A stretch of DNA of 64,000 bases from positions 123,183,767-123,247,766 of the forward strand of contig CM056376.1 in assembly GCA_029718625.1 (NCBI GenBank), written 5' to 3'. The notes under the pieces are model-generated. The model was not told where the DNA came from and ran no database searches. It saw only the letters and a list, made by a program, of their open reading frames with translations. The stretch comes from Synaphobranchus kaupii (Eukaryota > Chordata > Actinopteri > Anguilliformes > Synaphobranchidae). Below, one piece after another: positions 33,286 to 44,922 of this stretch. Both the position numbers and the translations under genes were made by a program. Position 1 is the first letter of the stretch. Every line of letters starts with the position of its first letter.

Positions 33286-34827
33286 TTGGTTAAAACCTTC
33301 TCTCTGATTTATAGGAAAATGTAATTTTAATAAATATTTCCACAACACTTCTGGAACAACGCAATCATTTTTCACAAACTGCTACACATAATGAATGTTA
33401 TGATCACATAAAAATTGGCCGGAAAAAAAAACTGGACTTACTGGATTAGGTTTTCTTTGGTTGTCAGCTGGTTTTCTCCATTGATTTCAATGGGCAGAAA
33501 GCTCTTTTGCGCTCAGCAAGCATACTTCCAGGTGCTTCACTCCCACCATCTCCAGTTCCTATATTCAATACGAAAGTCAAACTGGTCTGTTTGTAGCTAT
33601 TTACATTTAGGCTTTCTAAACAGTGAATGAAAACAGCTTTATCGATATTTGCTATATGCTAGCTCTGCACATTCGAGACTTAGCCAGTTTGTTAGACCTA
33701 GCTACGGAGAATACGGATGAAAGCATATCAACCTGTGTCCTCACGAGCTTAACGCTAATTGTTTAATGTAGCCTACTTAACTACGCATATGAAAGCGGCT
33801 GAACAAATCCTTCTCATATTTGTTTTATGGGGAGATATTGATGAGATGAGTTGATTTGAGATGAGTTTATGGGTTTTAACCTGTATGTTGCAACCAAAAC
33901 ATATAATAGTGATGTTTCCTCACCTGACTTAAATTTGGCTGTTATACTCAATTTTCTGGATCCAGCACTGTTATTCTAGACTCGTTAGATACAATAAAAA
34001 AAAATACAATGCCTTTTACAAATGTTGTTTTTCTGGCTGCGGATACACCTTCAGACGCAACAGTGTAAGGTTATTAGCAGTTAAATAGTGAGCTTGTTGT
34101 CAGGCGCAAGAAATATGATGGCCATGAAGCTATGTTTATGTTCTATTGACAGAAATGCACTTAGAAGTGGATGAATAAGTTATGTGTGTCTGTTTTCTTT
34201 CTTGTAATTACCTACAAAGAACATATGTTGCTATTGGCTGATCTAAATAAGGTTATCTGGACAGGAAAGACCAATGGGGAGAATTATAATTAGGGACACC
34301 AGAGGATGACAGGATGTACTGTTGTAAGTTGGAAATTTTAAGATCCAGAAGAAAAATTAAGAGTGAAATGGAAGGGAACACAAAATGGCTGAAGTCTTGA
34401 GATTTATCGCGCGGCAGTAAAAAGTTGTGGGTGTAAATGAGGTCAGGTTGTTGAAATGTAAGTACAGTATATTTCATGCACCTTGTTAAGTATATCATGT
34501 GTCTATATCAGGAGTACATCACTTGTCAAGAGTGACTTGTCACAGATGCCTCCGCTTTTTGATCAAATGGCAGTTAGTTTAGTATGCCAATACCAATTGC
34601 AAATTGTCTCAAGTTCCATTTTACGTCACTGTAACATCAGTCATATTCCCCTGTTTGCTGTTTTCCCCCTCAAATCAAATGTGAAAGTCAGACATATAGC
34701 TCTCTTTTTGAATCCCTTATTTTTTAAAACATTATAAGGTTAAACCTTTGTACTTTATATTTTAAACACACGCACATGCACATGTACGCATGTGTGCGCA
34801 CACACACACATATGCACACATATACAG
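33286..34827. other. DNA with no gene seen
   Basis: AT-rich, with an alternating CA/CG/TG tract near 34765-34825 next to the following element. No exon-like frame. Confidence 0.5.
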
Positions 34828-34829
34828 TA

Positions 34830-36124
34830 TGTGACGCGGTATGTCAAAAGCAGGCGGAATTGGGCAGAGCTACGAACAGAGGAAAAGCTGCAAAATGCCT
34901 TGGGGGTGAATTTTAGCGTTTTTGAGATTTTTGAACATTTATGATGCTACAAATATTAAAAAATGTTCTGTAAAAGTTTCAAACTGAAATTTCATCGACA
35001 AAGTATTTTTTTAAGCACTTTTAGAGAGGCATGTCATTTCACAAAATGATGCCTTGTTCGAGATTTTGCTTGGAAATGACGCCAAATTTAGCGTAACTTC
35101 TAGCTCACTTGCTAACGTAAAATCGCATGATGATATTTTGCCAACATATTGGTTATTCAAACGGTATCTTTCTTGATGAAATAAACTATTAATTGATTAT
35201 TAAAACAACAATAATCGTGAGCTTGTTTATGGATTACAACAGCCGCCCGATAATGGGCGCCCTTTCTTTGGCAGTCTCGTCTCATCTTAAAGACGTTAAA
35301 ACGAAAAAAAAAAACACGTTATTGGCTTAAAAGTTAACATCGTTTTTGTAAAGAAATAAATCCAATGCGATTGAGCCTATCTCTTTTAAGCCAATAAACG
35401 ATAGTTGTCTCCCCTTTTTTGACATTACTGTCTCATCTAAAAGACGTTAAAACAAAAAACTACCGGTCACGTCTACATGTTTAATATTGTCTTAAAACTT
35501 AGTTTATCGTTTTGTGAAGAAATAAACCCAATATCGACATCTTTCGGACTGTCAGGTAAACTATCCAGTTAGCCAGCTATTTTGCCAACATATTGGTTAT
35601 TCAAACGGTATCTTTCTTGATGAAATAAACTATTAATTGATTATTAAAACAACAATAATCGTGAGCTTGTTTATGCACTACAAGAGCCGCCCGATAAAGG
35701 GCGCCCCTTTTTTGACAGTACTTTCTAATCTAAAAGACGTTAAAACAAAAAAACTACCGGTCACATCTACATGGTTATTGGCTTAAAAGTTAGCTTATCG
35801 TTTTGTGAACCTAATAAATATAATATGTTCAATGGTATGTGCCAGAATAATATCAGTATCGTATGTTGATCACAAAAATGTCTGGTTTCCGCCGGATAAC
35901 AGGGTTCGGTACGCTAACATTGTTAACAAACTTTAAAGGGCTATTTCTCAGTTTCGATGTTTCAGACGGTCCAATTTAAAATCTTAATAACTTCGCTTTG
36001 GAATATCCGATTTGAAAAAAGAAAGCGGAGTTGTAAAGTGCAAGGTCTATGTTTTACTAATATACCAATAACTCAAAATTGACCTCTTGCCCAATTCCGC
36101 CTGGTTTTGACATACCGCATCACA
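34830..36124. mobile_element. Inverted-repeat DNA element, superfamily unclear
   Basis: Starts TGTGACGCGGTATGTCAAAA and ends with its reverse complement with one change (TTTTGACATACCGCATCACA). The inverted similarity continues through CAGGCGGAATTGGGCA for about 37 bp. The element is flanked by TA at 34828-34829 and 36125-36126. It is 1295 bp with no coding frame. Inside, a segment beginning TATTTTGCCAACATATTGG occurs at 35134 and again at 35578 (period 444 bp, nearly identical for about 140 bp), and a TAAAAGACGTTAAAAC motif occurs three times. The TA flank could suggest a Tc1/mariner-like mechanism, but the termini match no family I recognise. Confidence 0.75.
35134..35800. repeat. Internal tandem duplication, 444-bp period
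   Basis: Two near-identical segments starting at 35134 and 35578 share AAACGGTATCTTTCTTGATG and CAATAATCGTGAGCTTGTTT, then GCCGCCCGATAA. Flanking AAGACGTTAAAAC and CTACCGGTCAC words recur too. Confidence 0.85.
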
Positions 36125-36126
36125 TA

Positions 36127-37276
36127 TATGTAAGTATACAGATAAATTATATTTCCGCTCAACTGTATTACCTTGCCTGATTTCCCGAGTGTGCTTAATA
36201 CATTATTTGGTATATCAGGTCATCTTTATTTCTTATTTAATCTTCACATTGAGAGAAAAGAGAGAAATAGATAAACAATTCAAACTTCAGATAAAATTCC
36301 CTTGCCCAATAACACTGTTGGCCTATATTTGTGACTTTAATAATTGCTTTAGTTTTTCTTGAAAATTATGAAGATTCATACTCATACTTTGCAATGAATA
36401 ATAGAACCATTGGTGGCAAGATATATAAAATCATTTTGCACCCTGAAGAGCTACATTGGGTAAAAGGTCCATCTCTGTGCCTTTGATAATAATCGGCTGC
36501 TTATTATGCTAGATGAGGGGAGGTCTGCAGCCTATTTAAAAGTCAAGAGACTTTTGGTGACTTTGTGTGACAGCAGGTGAATGCTGGGAGATTTTTTTGG
36601 GTGATTAAAAACAGGGCTGGAATCATATGTGCTCTCTCTCTCTCTTTTTTCTCTATCTCTCTCTCTTTCTCTGTACTTAGAGGGACATGAAACAATGCAA
36701 AATTTAAAAAGGGTACAAATTCTTAGGAAATATGAATGTGTGGCAAGAGTGCAAGACAAAGTGGGGGGAATATATGTAAAGACTGGGCTACTTTTTATTT
36801 CATTGGTTTTATTTAATTTAGCTTTCCTCTAAATATGAGCCATAGTGTCCAGAAGATGGACATCATTGCATGAACAAAAGTTTAAACAACGTACATAATA
36901 AATGGGAAAGATCCTTTGTTAATGTACTGCACGCATAGGGGAACCCATAACATCACCAGTGCATAAGATGTATATTAAACTTACAATAAACATATTAATT
37001 ACACACAGCGACACTTACAGTCAACTGCATGCACCTCACCTACATCTACACAAAGATCTTCATTGTTGTAATCGAGATAGCATTGATAGAACACAATGTT
37101 TCATTTCTGTAATAAATTCCTGCTTTTTGTGTTCTCTAAAGTCAGTAAATAAATTAATATTTTTGCTTCATCTAGTTATGAATTCCAGTAACCAAGCTTA
37201 GGATGACACATCCTCTCTAAATTAAAATAAAACATATAAAAACCCCTTGAAGCTTCACAAACTGTATGAGCACTTG
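36127..37276. other. AT-rich DNA with a (CT)n tract
   Basis: A polypyrimidine (CT)n run at 36631-36672. No exon-like frame. Confidence 0.5.
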
Positions 37277-37311
37277 GAAAATGCCATTTATTGGGAATAA
37301 ATGGCATTTTC
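37277..37311. repeat. Perfect hairpin, 16-bp stem
   Basis: GAAAATGCCATTTATT (37277-37292), a GGG loop, then AATAAATGGCATTTTC (37296-37311): a perfect stem with a three-base loop. It lies in otherwise unremarkable DNA. Confidence 0.9.
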
Positions 37312-38737
37312 TTTCCATCTGAAGCCATTTCTCTCCAGTCATGTTGTATAGTGATAATGCAAGCTGTTACGCCAGAACATAATATACAAACACACACATG
37401 CCCAAGTAAAAAATACAAATAAATAAACTTCCTCAGGCTTGTGAGTATTTGTTTAAAATCTGACATCAAAACTTCTGGTGCATGGCTTACTAGTCATTAA
37501 ACTTAATGATTGGCATAATCAGGCTATGAAGAAGCTACAAGGGTGAACATTTCAAAAATAATTATGATCAGAGCACCCAAGTAAGTATACAGGCTGACAA
37601 GAGAAAATGAGAAGAAAGTTTGTGTCTCACAGATCTGATATCCGACACTATTCTAAATGAAAGCTATCGTTAATAATGGCACGTTCCTCTGTACAAATGG
37701 AAGTAAATAAACATTGAGATGTTTGAAATGCTATTTTAGTGATATGTGCTTATAAGGCTTGCTGTCAGCTACAGTAAAACAGAAAACATGTCTAAATCAA
37801 ATAAAAATCAAGTCTATCTGCGTGAGCATGTGTCTAGTTATATTTATACATTTTATATTTATATTTTCAGCTCATATTCACTACTATATATACGAGACAT
37901 TCTGTTTGAAATGCAGTACTGTTATAACATCCATATTTTAGTCATTGTCAATGTGAATGTGTTTTTACGTGTTCAATTTCCAGCATGAAATTTATGATTG
38001 GCCAACATTACATACTTGAATCTTAAACAATAATAATAATATGCACTCTGTAATCTTTAAAAAGATTAAATAATAAAAAAATAAATGATTTTAGTACCTC
38101 TGAAGGAACACCAGAACACAAACATATTTTGAGTTGAGTGTCAGGGCCCAGCATGGCCACACCATACCACAGGGTCATTATTGTCTTTGGACATAAAGTT
38201 TATCGATGCCATTCAATTGATGAAATCAACTGAAAGTTCTAAGTTCAATGTAGCTAATGGTGTTGAGGCCTCAAAAATTAAAACCAATCCTGCCCTAAAC
38301 CCCCACAATAGCAAGCCAATTGTTCCTAAACCAACTCTTGTTTTTATGATTCAAAATACATTTTCTTATATATTTATTATTATTCATATATTATATTCCT
38401 TGTTTTTGTTTCTTATTTTGAAGTTTATTTTTTTAGTCTTACATTTTCAGCCCTTCTTTCACCCCTAAGGATGGTCAGTATCAGTGCACACTTGGCCTGT
38501 CACACATTACAAAGTCTCACCTTTCTGGCCTTTGGCAAGGAGGACTGTATGAAATATTTAAATGTGACAATTATTTTGTGCTTGGAAATGGACAGACTGA
38601 GGCTCTAGTTTTCCTTGGGCCTCCCATTTTGGCCCAAAATGCCCTTTTGGGGACTCACTCCTTTCATCAGAGCACAGAAAGTGCAATTCTGCAAGTCCTG
38701 CGAAGCTTGTTTTGCATTAAATTAGCAGATTTAAGTG
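37312..38737. other. AT-rich DNA, no gene seen
   Basis: Frames up to 95 codons (38181-38468) lack motifs. AT-rich throughout. Confidence 0.5.
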
Positions 38738-38835
38738 GCATGTAGCCTAGTGATCAGGCTTCAGATCGACGGTTGGTAAGCGCCTTGAGCAAGGTGGATA
38801 CACTGAATTACTTCAGTAAATATCAAAATATTATA
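38738..38835 (+). repeat. V-SINE-like fragment
   Basis: GTGGCATGTAGCCTAGTGAT (A-box-like head), a decayed middle, then CGCCTTGAGCAAGG and ACTTCAGTAAATATC, matching the order of motifs in vertebrate V-SINEs. It is short and degenerate, and no tail or target duplication was identified. Confidence 0.5.
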
Positions 38836-41159
38836 AAGGGACATCAAACGAATAAATAAATAAGCTGAGTTAGGTGTCCTGGGTGAAAGTGCCAACCATA
38901 CAAATACATAAACATTTTACAGCTGATCTGACAATTGGGCCATAAAGATAATGCACCCCGACACAATTGTGCACCCAATCGCAGATGGATGAATCTTTGG
39001 CCATCGATCTCCTGGTGGGATGCATTTTAAGACAGCCCAGAGAGTCCGTACAAACGCTCCCCCTGGCTGCGCACAACCAGAATTTCTGCCTCGTACATCA
39101 CTTTTTTAAAATCACGTTATTAAGGCCACCCCCACTGTGGTTGCCTCACCAGGGTCTTCACAAGGAGCTTTAATGAACCCAAGGATGAGTAAATGTGGAC
39201 AGTGCCAAATGGAGTCCTGTCTACAATTTAACCTCCGAAAAGGGGGCACGCAGCCCACCCTACTAATGAGACGATCAGTTTGTTTGTGTTTGGGAATTTA
39301 TTTTTCAAGTTTACCGGATTTTGAGAGAAGCCATTAGCAGAACACTACGGAGGGCTAGACATCAAAGGCAAAAGTAACACACTGCAGACTCTGCAACATA
39401 TTTCCAAGACACCTGCAGGCCGATGTGAAATTTGTCTTGAATCCGGCAATATCCAGCGGTGTGAAGCAATGCTGGTGTCGTTTAATAGGTCACGGTCTAG
39501 CTTTGAGTGTAATGTTGTACACTCAAATATTTGTATGGTCCAAATTTCTGGATCTGTAAAATTTATATTTATTTGCATGGCGGGAACATGCATGCAGGAC
39601 AGCTTTAAAAAAACAGTATATTTCCTGAAGAAATTCACCTTGCTCAAGGGTAACAACAGCAATGGCCCACCTTTGATCTGAACCCCAAAAAAATGCTGTT
39701 GTAAGTATATTTTTTTTTTCTGAGCACTACATGACTCCACCTTAGCAAACCACATTCAGTAATGTGCAGTGCATGCTGGGAACCTATTGCCATGGGTAAA
39801 TTGCATTCATCTTTGGGCCGTTTGGGGTGGGGTGGTCTTCCTCTCCCAAACATGCACGGTGGATTCGGATTTTTCTGTGAGAAGCCTGTGGTGAACTGTA
39901 AGAAAACACAAGTGAAGAAGAAAGCAAAAGGCAGTTAGGTCAAACTGGTAGCTCCAGCCCTCCACGACAAGACAAAACAGACTTATAGAAACGCTTCAGT
40001 GAATTTTCCCATTATACACAACCGCTACAAGCATTTCTCTAGCCCAGTTTCAACTTCATGGAATAACTTGCCATATGCAATTTGTAAGGCCGGTGCCTTG
40101 CCGACGATCAAAATGACAGCTGACGTCTCCTCTTCATGACATGCTGTAATTCCCTTTGACATTTGCCATAACACTGACAGTTGTTGTTTTTTTCCACACC
40201 CCACCCTCCACTCACTACCCTTTTTTTTGTTTACCGCACGGTTATTTTATGTACCAATTTACAGTGGATTTTGGGCCCATGTCAAACAGCCGGCATGTTT
40301 GACCTTCTTTGTTGAGATAAGAGCTGTGAAATTTTGAGACGGCAAGGCGTTAAGATGTCAGCTCCACAGTCTGCAGTTCTCTTTATTTGTATTGTAGGAG
40401 TTCCATTGGCTTTCATACACTGTGCCTTCAAGAAAAAGAAAAAAAAATACCTGCAGGGCATATTCGTGCCGTGTTAGAGGAAGCTCATTTTTTGACTCCT
40501 GGGTCTTGTCCGAATCTACGGACCCTACACTATAGTCTCAGCAAGTGTAATTAAAGTGTGTGAACATGAAACTACTGCCTATATATATCCCAAGACATCT
40601 ATGCCAAAGATAAGAGAAGCCATTTGACCTTTACCAGTTGCTCATAGATCTATATGGCAGAGTTGCTATCTGTTGATAGGTGGGAATTATCACACCGAGT
40701 TGGGCGTTCTCTGGAAATTCTTATAGGTAATATTGTCTACTGTATAGTCCCAGATTTAGTCATATTTTCCACATATAACACATATATAAAAGTGTTTAAC
40801 AGTAGTATGCTGATGTTGACCTTTTTGTATTCATGTAGATGACAAAAGGACTTAGAAATGTATTATGTTTTGTTAACATTAAAAAGTATAATGTGACTAT
40901 AGTATTATTTTATAGTGATTATAAGCTATACGAATTTAAAAAAATTCTTTATAAATTAGTTTCTAATTAAATACTGTGTCATCCATGTAGGAATTGTCTC
41001 CCTTTTTATACATAGCCCCCCAATTTCAAGGAAGCAACAGTAACATTTGGCTGCTCAGCTGTGTCTTGGCCAGCTTTGTGTCTTTGCATCATTACTGCAT
41101 GTATAAGAAGGCTAAGAAAAGGTGTAGAGTTCATTCTAGGTGAGGAATTTGCATTTTGG
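38836..41159. other. DNA with no gene seen
   Basis: A motif-less minus frame of 136 codons (39345-39755) overlaps several others. Homopolymer runs near 39708 and 40440. Nothing supports an exon. Confidence 0.5.
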
Positions 41160-41500
41160 AGTGTGTTGCCATTGTCTCTCAACATGAGGACCAAAAATTG
41201 TCAATGCCAGTAAAGCAGGTCATCATGAGGCTGCAAAATGAGAATACATTGATCAGACGCGTAGCCAAAACATTGGATGTGTCAAAATCAACGATTTGAC
41301 AGATTGCTAGGATGCAAGAGCACACTGGTGAGCTCAGCAATAGCAAATGAGTTGGTGGACCACGGAAAACCATTGTAGTGGATGACCAGTTCAATTGTGA
41401 AGAAAAACCCCTTTTCAACTGTGGAACAGATCAAGATCACTCTCCAGGATATACGCATAGATGTGGAAAAAGACTACCACAAAGATAAAACTACACCAGC
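41160..41500 (+). pseudogene. Tc1-like transposase, N-terminal part, decayed
   Basis: An ATG at 41184 opens MRTK, then frames shift repeatedly. Recognisable pieces include the region around KAGHHEAAK/QVIMRL-type helix-turn-helix sequence and, near 41399-41480, KKNPFSTVEQIKITLQDI, which matches the KKNPF.T..Q.K.TLQ segment of fish Tc1 transposases. The catalytic half is absent. The LTR element begins only 55 bp to its right. Confidence 0.7.
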
Positions 41501-41549
41501 ATAGCCGTAGGCGGAGGCTGGCCAGACATGGCAATTAAAATAATGTAGG

Positions 41550-41554
41550 CTACT
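41550..41554. repeat. Left target duplication of the LTR element
   Basis: CTACT, identical to 44427-44431. Confidence 0.9.
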
Positions 41555-42178
41555 TGTTACGTTCCTATGCTGCTTTGCGAGTGTGGCCCTTTAAAATGTC
41601 TAACTCGTTTCATTCGGCTCACCTGGGTAGTGATTGGCAATTGAAGACACCTGTGCCTGATTACCAGGGGAGCATATATACTAGTGGCATTTCTCTCGTT
41701 GGAGAGTGTTTTCATCCTTTTCTTTGGTTTGCTCCATGCATGTTGCCAGCCTTGCTGTCAAGCTGAAGCGCATTTTTAAGTTGTTATTGTGGCATTAGTT
41801 CTATTTGCGGCCACTTATTTTGTACTGCGTGAAAAGGCCTACAGTTTGGGAGGAAGCCTACATTGGCCATTTTGGGAGGAAGCTCACCTTATTTTTATAA
41901 TGTTGCCTTTTAATAGAAAGGAACAGATAGAGAAGCATAGCAAGCCTGCGGAAGACTTTTGTTTTGCTCTCGTGCACCTTTTGCTTTCCGGGTGAGCTAG
42001 CTTTCTTTTTGAAAAGTAATAGATCAGGTGAGTTAGCTTATGAGCTTCCTCTGGTGTTATAGCTGCTGAGATTCTTCTTATTTGAAATAAAAACCGTTTT
42101 GGTTTTTGTCTGTTTTTTTTGGTTAGACCCTTTGTAACCATTTGGTTATTGTAACGCGGGTGGGGTTGGGTCGTAACA
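41555..42178 (+). repeat. 5' LTR
   Basis: 624 bp, TG...CA. A TATA-like CATATATACTAG at 41673-41684 would place transcription start near 41705. AATAAA at 42086-42091 is a polyadenylation signal, giving an ordinary U3-R-U5 order on the plus strand. Small frames in it (41554-41766, 41789-41995) recur in the 3' LTR and are not genes. Confidence 0.93.
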
Positions 42179-42180
42179 AT

Positions 42181-42198
42181 TGGGGGCTCGTCCGGGAT
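42181..42198 (+). other. Primer binding site, tRNA-Pro type
   Basis: TGGGGGCTCGTCCGGGAT is the classical 18-nt site complementary to the 3' end of tRNA-Pro, two bases downstream of the LTR. It primes minus-strand DNA synthesis. Confidence 0.92.
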
Positions 42199-42419
42199 AT
42201 GAATATGTATAAGGAGGTGTGGCTACTTTGTTTTCCATGTGGTCCTTTGTCCTCTAAAGTCCTTTTGCTGCTTTGGTATTTTTTGCAATAACTGACACTC
42301 AATCATTTTTCCCTTATTTCTTGTGTGTATTTCTAATAGGACATATTTGTAGTTTTGTATTTGCTGTCTTGGCCTTTGAGTGAATTTGAACTTTAATAAT
42401 CTGGGATATGGACTTTGTC

Positions 42420-43375
42420 TGCTTGCCACGGGAGGCTTGCTTTGTGTTGTCCAGATCTGTATTTTTGTTATCTTGCTAGTAGGGCTTGCTTTGTTGTCCA
42501 AGATCTGGGTTTTGTTTGTTGCTAATAAAGGCTCGCCAGTCCAACACCTGGACTGTTCAATTTTCATTTAAGGCTAATTTTTGCCTCGTCTATACAGACT
42601 TTGTTTGCCATTTAAGGCTTGCTTTATTCTGTCCATTATCTGAACTTTGTTGCTTGCACTTTACAGATCGCTTTGTTTTGTCCATTAGTTGGATTTCTGT
42701 TCGCTTTCCGGTAAAGGCTCGCTCTGTGTCCCGTTCATGATATGGACACTATTTGCCATTTAAGGCTAGTTTCATCCGTGATCAGGATTTTGTCGCTTGT
42801 CTTATGGATCGCTTTTGTTTCGTCCTTGAGTTGGACTTGTTCGCTTTCCAGGAAAGGCTCGCTTTGTTCCGTTCAGGATATAGACTCGGTTTGTGTGCCC
42901 TTTCAGGCTTGTTTTATATGTTAGCTTGCCATTTAAGGCTGGCTGTGCTGTCCGTCCTGAACTTTGTCGCTTGTCCTTTACGGATCGTTTTTGTCTCGGC
43001 CTTGACTTGGACTTGTTTGCTTTCCAGTAAAGGCTCGCTTTGTTCCTGTTCAGGATATTGACTCGGTTTGTGTGCCATTTGGGGCTTGTTTTGTCTTGTC
43101 CATGGTCTGGACTTAGTTGCTTGCACCACAGACACTCTGCTCTCAGGATAGTCTGGTGAGCCACACACACCACAGACACTCTGCTCTCAGGATACCCTGG
43201 TGAGCCACACACACCACAGACGCTCTTTGAACGGCTTACCATTAAAGGCTGGCTTTGTGCTGTACAGATCTGGACTTTGTTTGCTTGCTATTGGGGCTCG
43301 CTTTGTGTCGTCCAAGATCTGGATTTTGTTTGCTTGCCATTAAAGGTTTGCAAGTCTATGACCTGGACTTGGTAA
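42420..43375 (+). repeat. Array of degenerate ~45-50-bp repeats inside the LTR element
   Basis: About 17 units share the plan GGCTYGCTTTGT..TGTCC, then A/T-ATCTGGACTTTGTTTG, CTTGCCATTTAA. Unit starts lie near 42430, 42480, 42524, 42568, 42612, 42660, 42710, 42760, 42803, 42850, 42900, 42933, 42977, 43025, 43076, 43250 and 43292. A three-unit higher-order pattern starting GATCG(C/T)TTTTGT appears near 42666, 42806 and 42983. All open frames here (such as 42802-43242 minus) are by-products of the repeats. Confidence 0.85.
43124..43222 (+). repeat. 44-bp tandem repeat, about 2.3 copies
   Basis: CACCACAGACACTCTGCTCT, then CAGGATA..CTGGTGAGCCACACA, starts at 43124, 43168 and 43212, an exact 44-bp period close to the array unit size. 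The copies are nearly identical, so this duplication is recent. Confidence 0.92.
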
Positions 43376-43785
43376 ATGTCCGATATTGGACTTTGTATTT
43401 GTGTTTTGTAGTTGTTAGCTAGTGCTGTGTGTTGAGCAGCTTGTTGAGTTGGTATTCGTTACTATTTTGCACGTACACCTTTTTGTCTTCTGATGTAACT
43501 ATTGAAACTAGCTGCTATTTGTACTACATTCTTCGCGACATAGTGTGTGCCTTTAGTGTAGTGTTTCTAGTGTATACTATCTGGTACCTTTTCGGTAGTG
43601 CTCGTCATTCGGTGTGGCATTTGTTACGTTGTAGCTTTGTGCTACATGGGTATATTTTGTTTGATAGTATTTTGCTCTAAGCCTGTATCATTCAGTCTGA
43701 GTATCTCCATTGTGATTTTTATCTATAGGTAAATTGTTTGGGTTTCAATGTCTAATCTGCGGTGTTATTTGACAGATTAGTCATT

Positions 43786-43800
43786 GTCTATGTGTGGGGG
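43786..43800 (+). other. Weak polypurine-tract candidate
   Basis: Bases just before the 3' LTR read TCTATGTGTGGGGG. The G5 run directly abuts the LTR, as expected for the plus-strand primer, but the purine tract is short and interrupted. Confidence 0.4.
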
Positions 43801-44426
43801 TGTTACGTTCCTATGCTGCTTTGCGAGTGTGGCCCTTTAAAATGTCTAACTCGTTTCATTCGGCTCACCTGGGTAGTGATTGGCAATTGAAGACACCTGT
43901 GCCTGATTACCAGGGGAGCATATATACTAGTGGCATTTCTCTCGTTGGAGAGTGTTTTCATCCTTTTCTTTGGTTTGCTCCATGCATGTTGCCAGCCTTG
44001 CTGTCAAGCTGAAGCGCATTTTTAAGTTGTTATTGTGGCATTAGTTCTATTTGCGGCCACTTATTTTGTACTGCGTGAAAAGGCCTACAGTTTGGGAGGA
44101 AGCCTACATTGGCCATTTTGGGAGGAAGCTCACCTTATTTTTATAATGTTGCCTTTTAATAGAAAGGAACAGATAGAGAAGCATAGCAAGCCTGCGGAAG
44201 ACCTTTGTTTTGCTCTCGTGCACCTTTTTCTTTCCGGGTGAGCTAGCTTTCTTTTTGAAAAGTAATAGATCAGGTGAGTTAGCTTATGAGCTTCCTCTGG
44301 TGTTATAGCTGCTGAGATTCTTCTTATTTGAAATAAAAACCGTTTTGGTTTTTGTCAGTGTTTTTTTTGGTTAGACCCTTTGTAACCATTTGGTTATTGT
44401 AACGCGGGTGGGGTTGGGTCGTAACA
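43801..44426 (+). repeat. 3' LTR
   Basis: 626 bp, identical to the 5' LTR except for two substitutions and a 2-bp insertion (AG) before the T8 run. It ends GTAACA and is followed by the CTACT duplication (44427-44431). Confidence 0.93.
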
Positions 44427-44431
44427 CTACT

Positions 44432-44917
44432 AAATATAAATACAAATGCTAGCGATAGAGGATCTGAGATTGAGTTAGCTCACTCAATCCACTAGGCTAC
44501 TGCCTACTGCGGAGGAGGTAACTAAGCTGGTCGGCAGCGTGTAGCCAATTGCTGCATGGTTAGACTACCTGTACTAACGTTATTTGGTTAGTTGGCAATT
44601 GTCAACGCATTGTCCTGTCAGTGAAGAGGCAGTCAAGCTGAAGGATCATCACGGACTCACTGAGCATTTCTGGGTGTGTTGGCTGCCATGGCGATAGAAA
44701 AAAACAAATCACGCATAGGCTATCTTTGCTTAAATAATTAGCCTATCAATATGATGTGAAAATGTGATCGTCAGGGGTGCTTTAATGCACAGGCTTACAT
44801 GGGCTGAAGCCCAGGGCCTCGACTGATCAGGGGCCTTGATTGGCCAGAATATAATGTTGTAATTTGCCAGTGAGTGACTAATTCACTTGAACGAATGCTT
44901 TTGGTGTTAATTGGTTG
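44432..44917. other. DNA between LTR insertions; possible hAT 5' end
   Basis: From about 44772, CAGGGGTGCTTTAATGCAC, then GGGCTGAAGCCCAGGGCCTC and AGGGGCCTTGATTGGCC resemble the 5' terminus of fish hAT elements of the ZMYM-like transposase group. The solo LTR starting at 44923 would then be inserted in it. Confidence 0.4.
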
Positions 44918-44922
44918 TCTGG

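Larger units (their letters stand above)
41555..44426 (+). mobile_element. Complete, young, non-autonomous LTR retrotransposon
   Basis: A 2872-bp element with two LTRs of 624 and 626 bp in direct orientation, a perfect 5-bp duplication (CTACT) and TGTTACG...GTAACA LTR ends. Two bases after the 5' LTR lies an 18-nt primer binding site for tRNA-Pro (42181-42198). The LTRs differ by only two substitutions (near 41957 and 41983) and one 2-bp indel (near 42110), so insertion was very recent. The 1.6-kb interior has no gag, pol or env frame; it is an array of degenerate 43-51-bp units. Such an element must use enzymes of an autonomous relative. The tRNA-Pro primer resembles that of gammaretrovirus-like and some gypsy-like elements. 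I do not recognise the family. Confidence 0.92.

Noticed and set aside
43124..43222. CRISPR-like regular repeats
   Set aside because: The 44-bp units are contiguous tandem repeats without unique spacers, inside a eukaryotic LTR element.
42802..43242. 146-codon minus frame and a 102-codon forward frame
   Set aside because: Produced by the periodic repeat array inside the LTR element; no protein motif.
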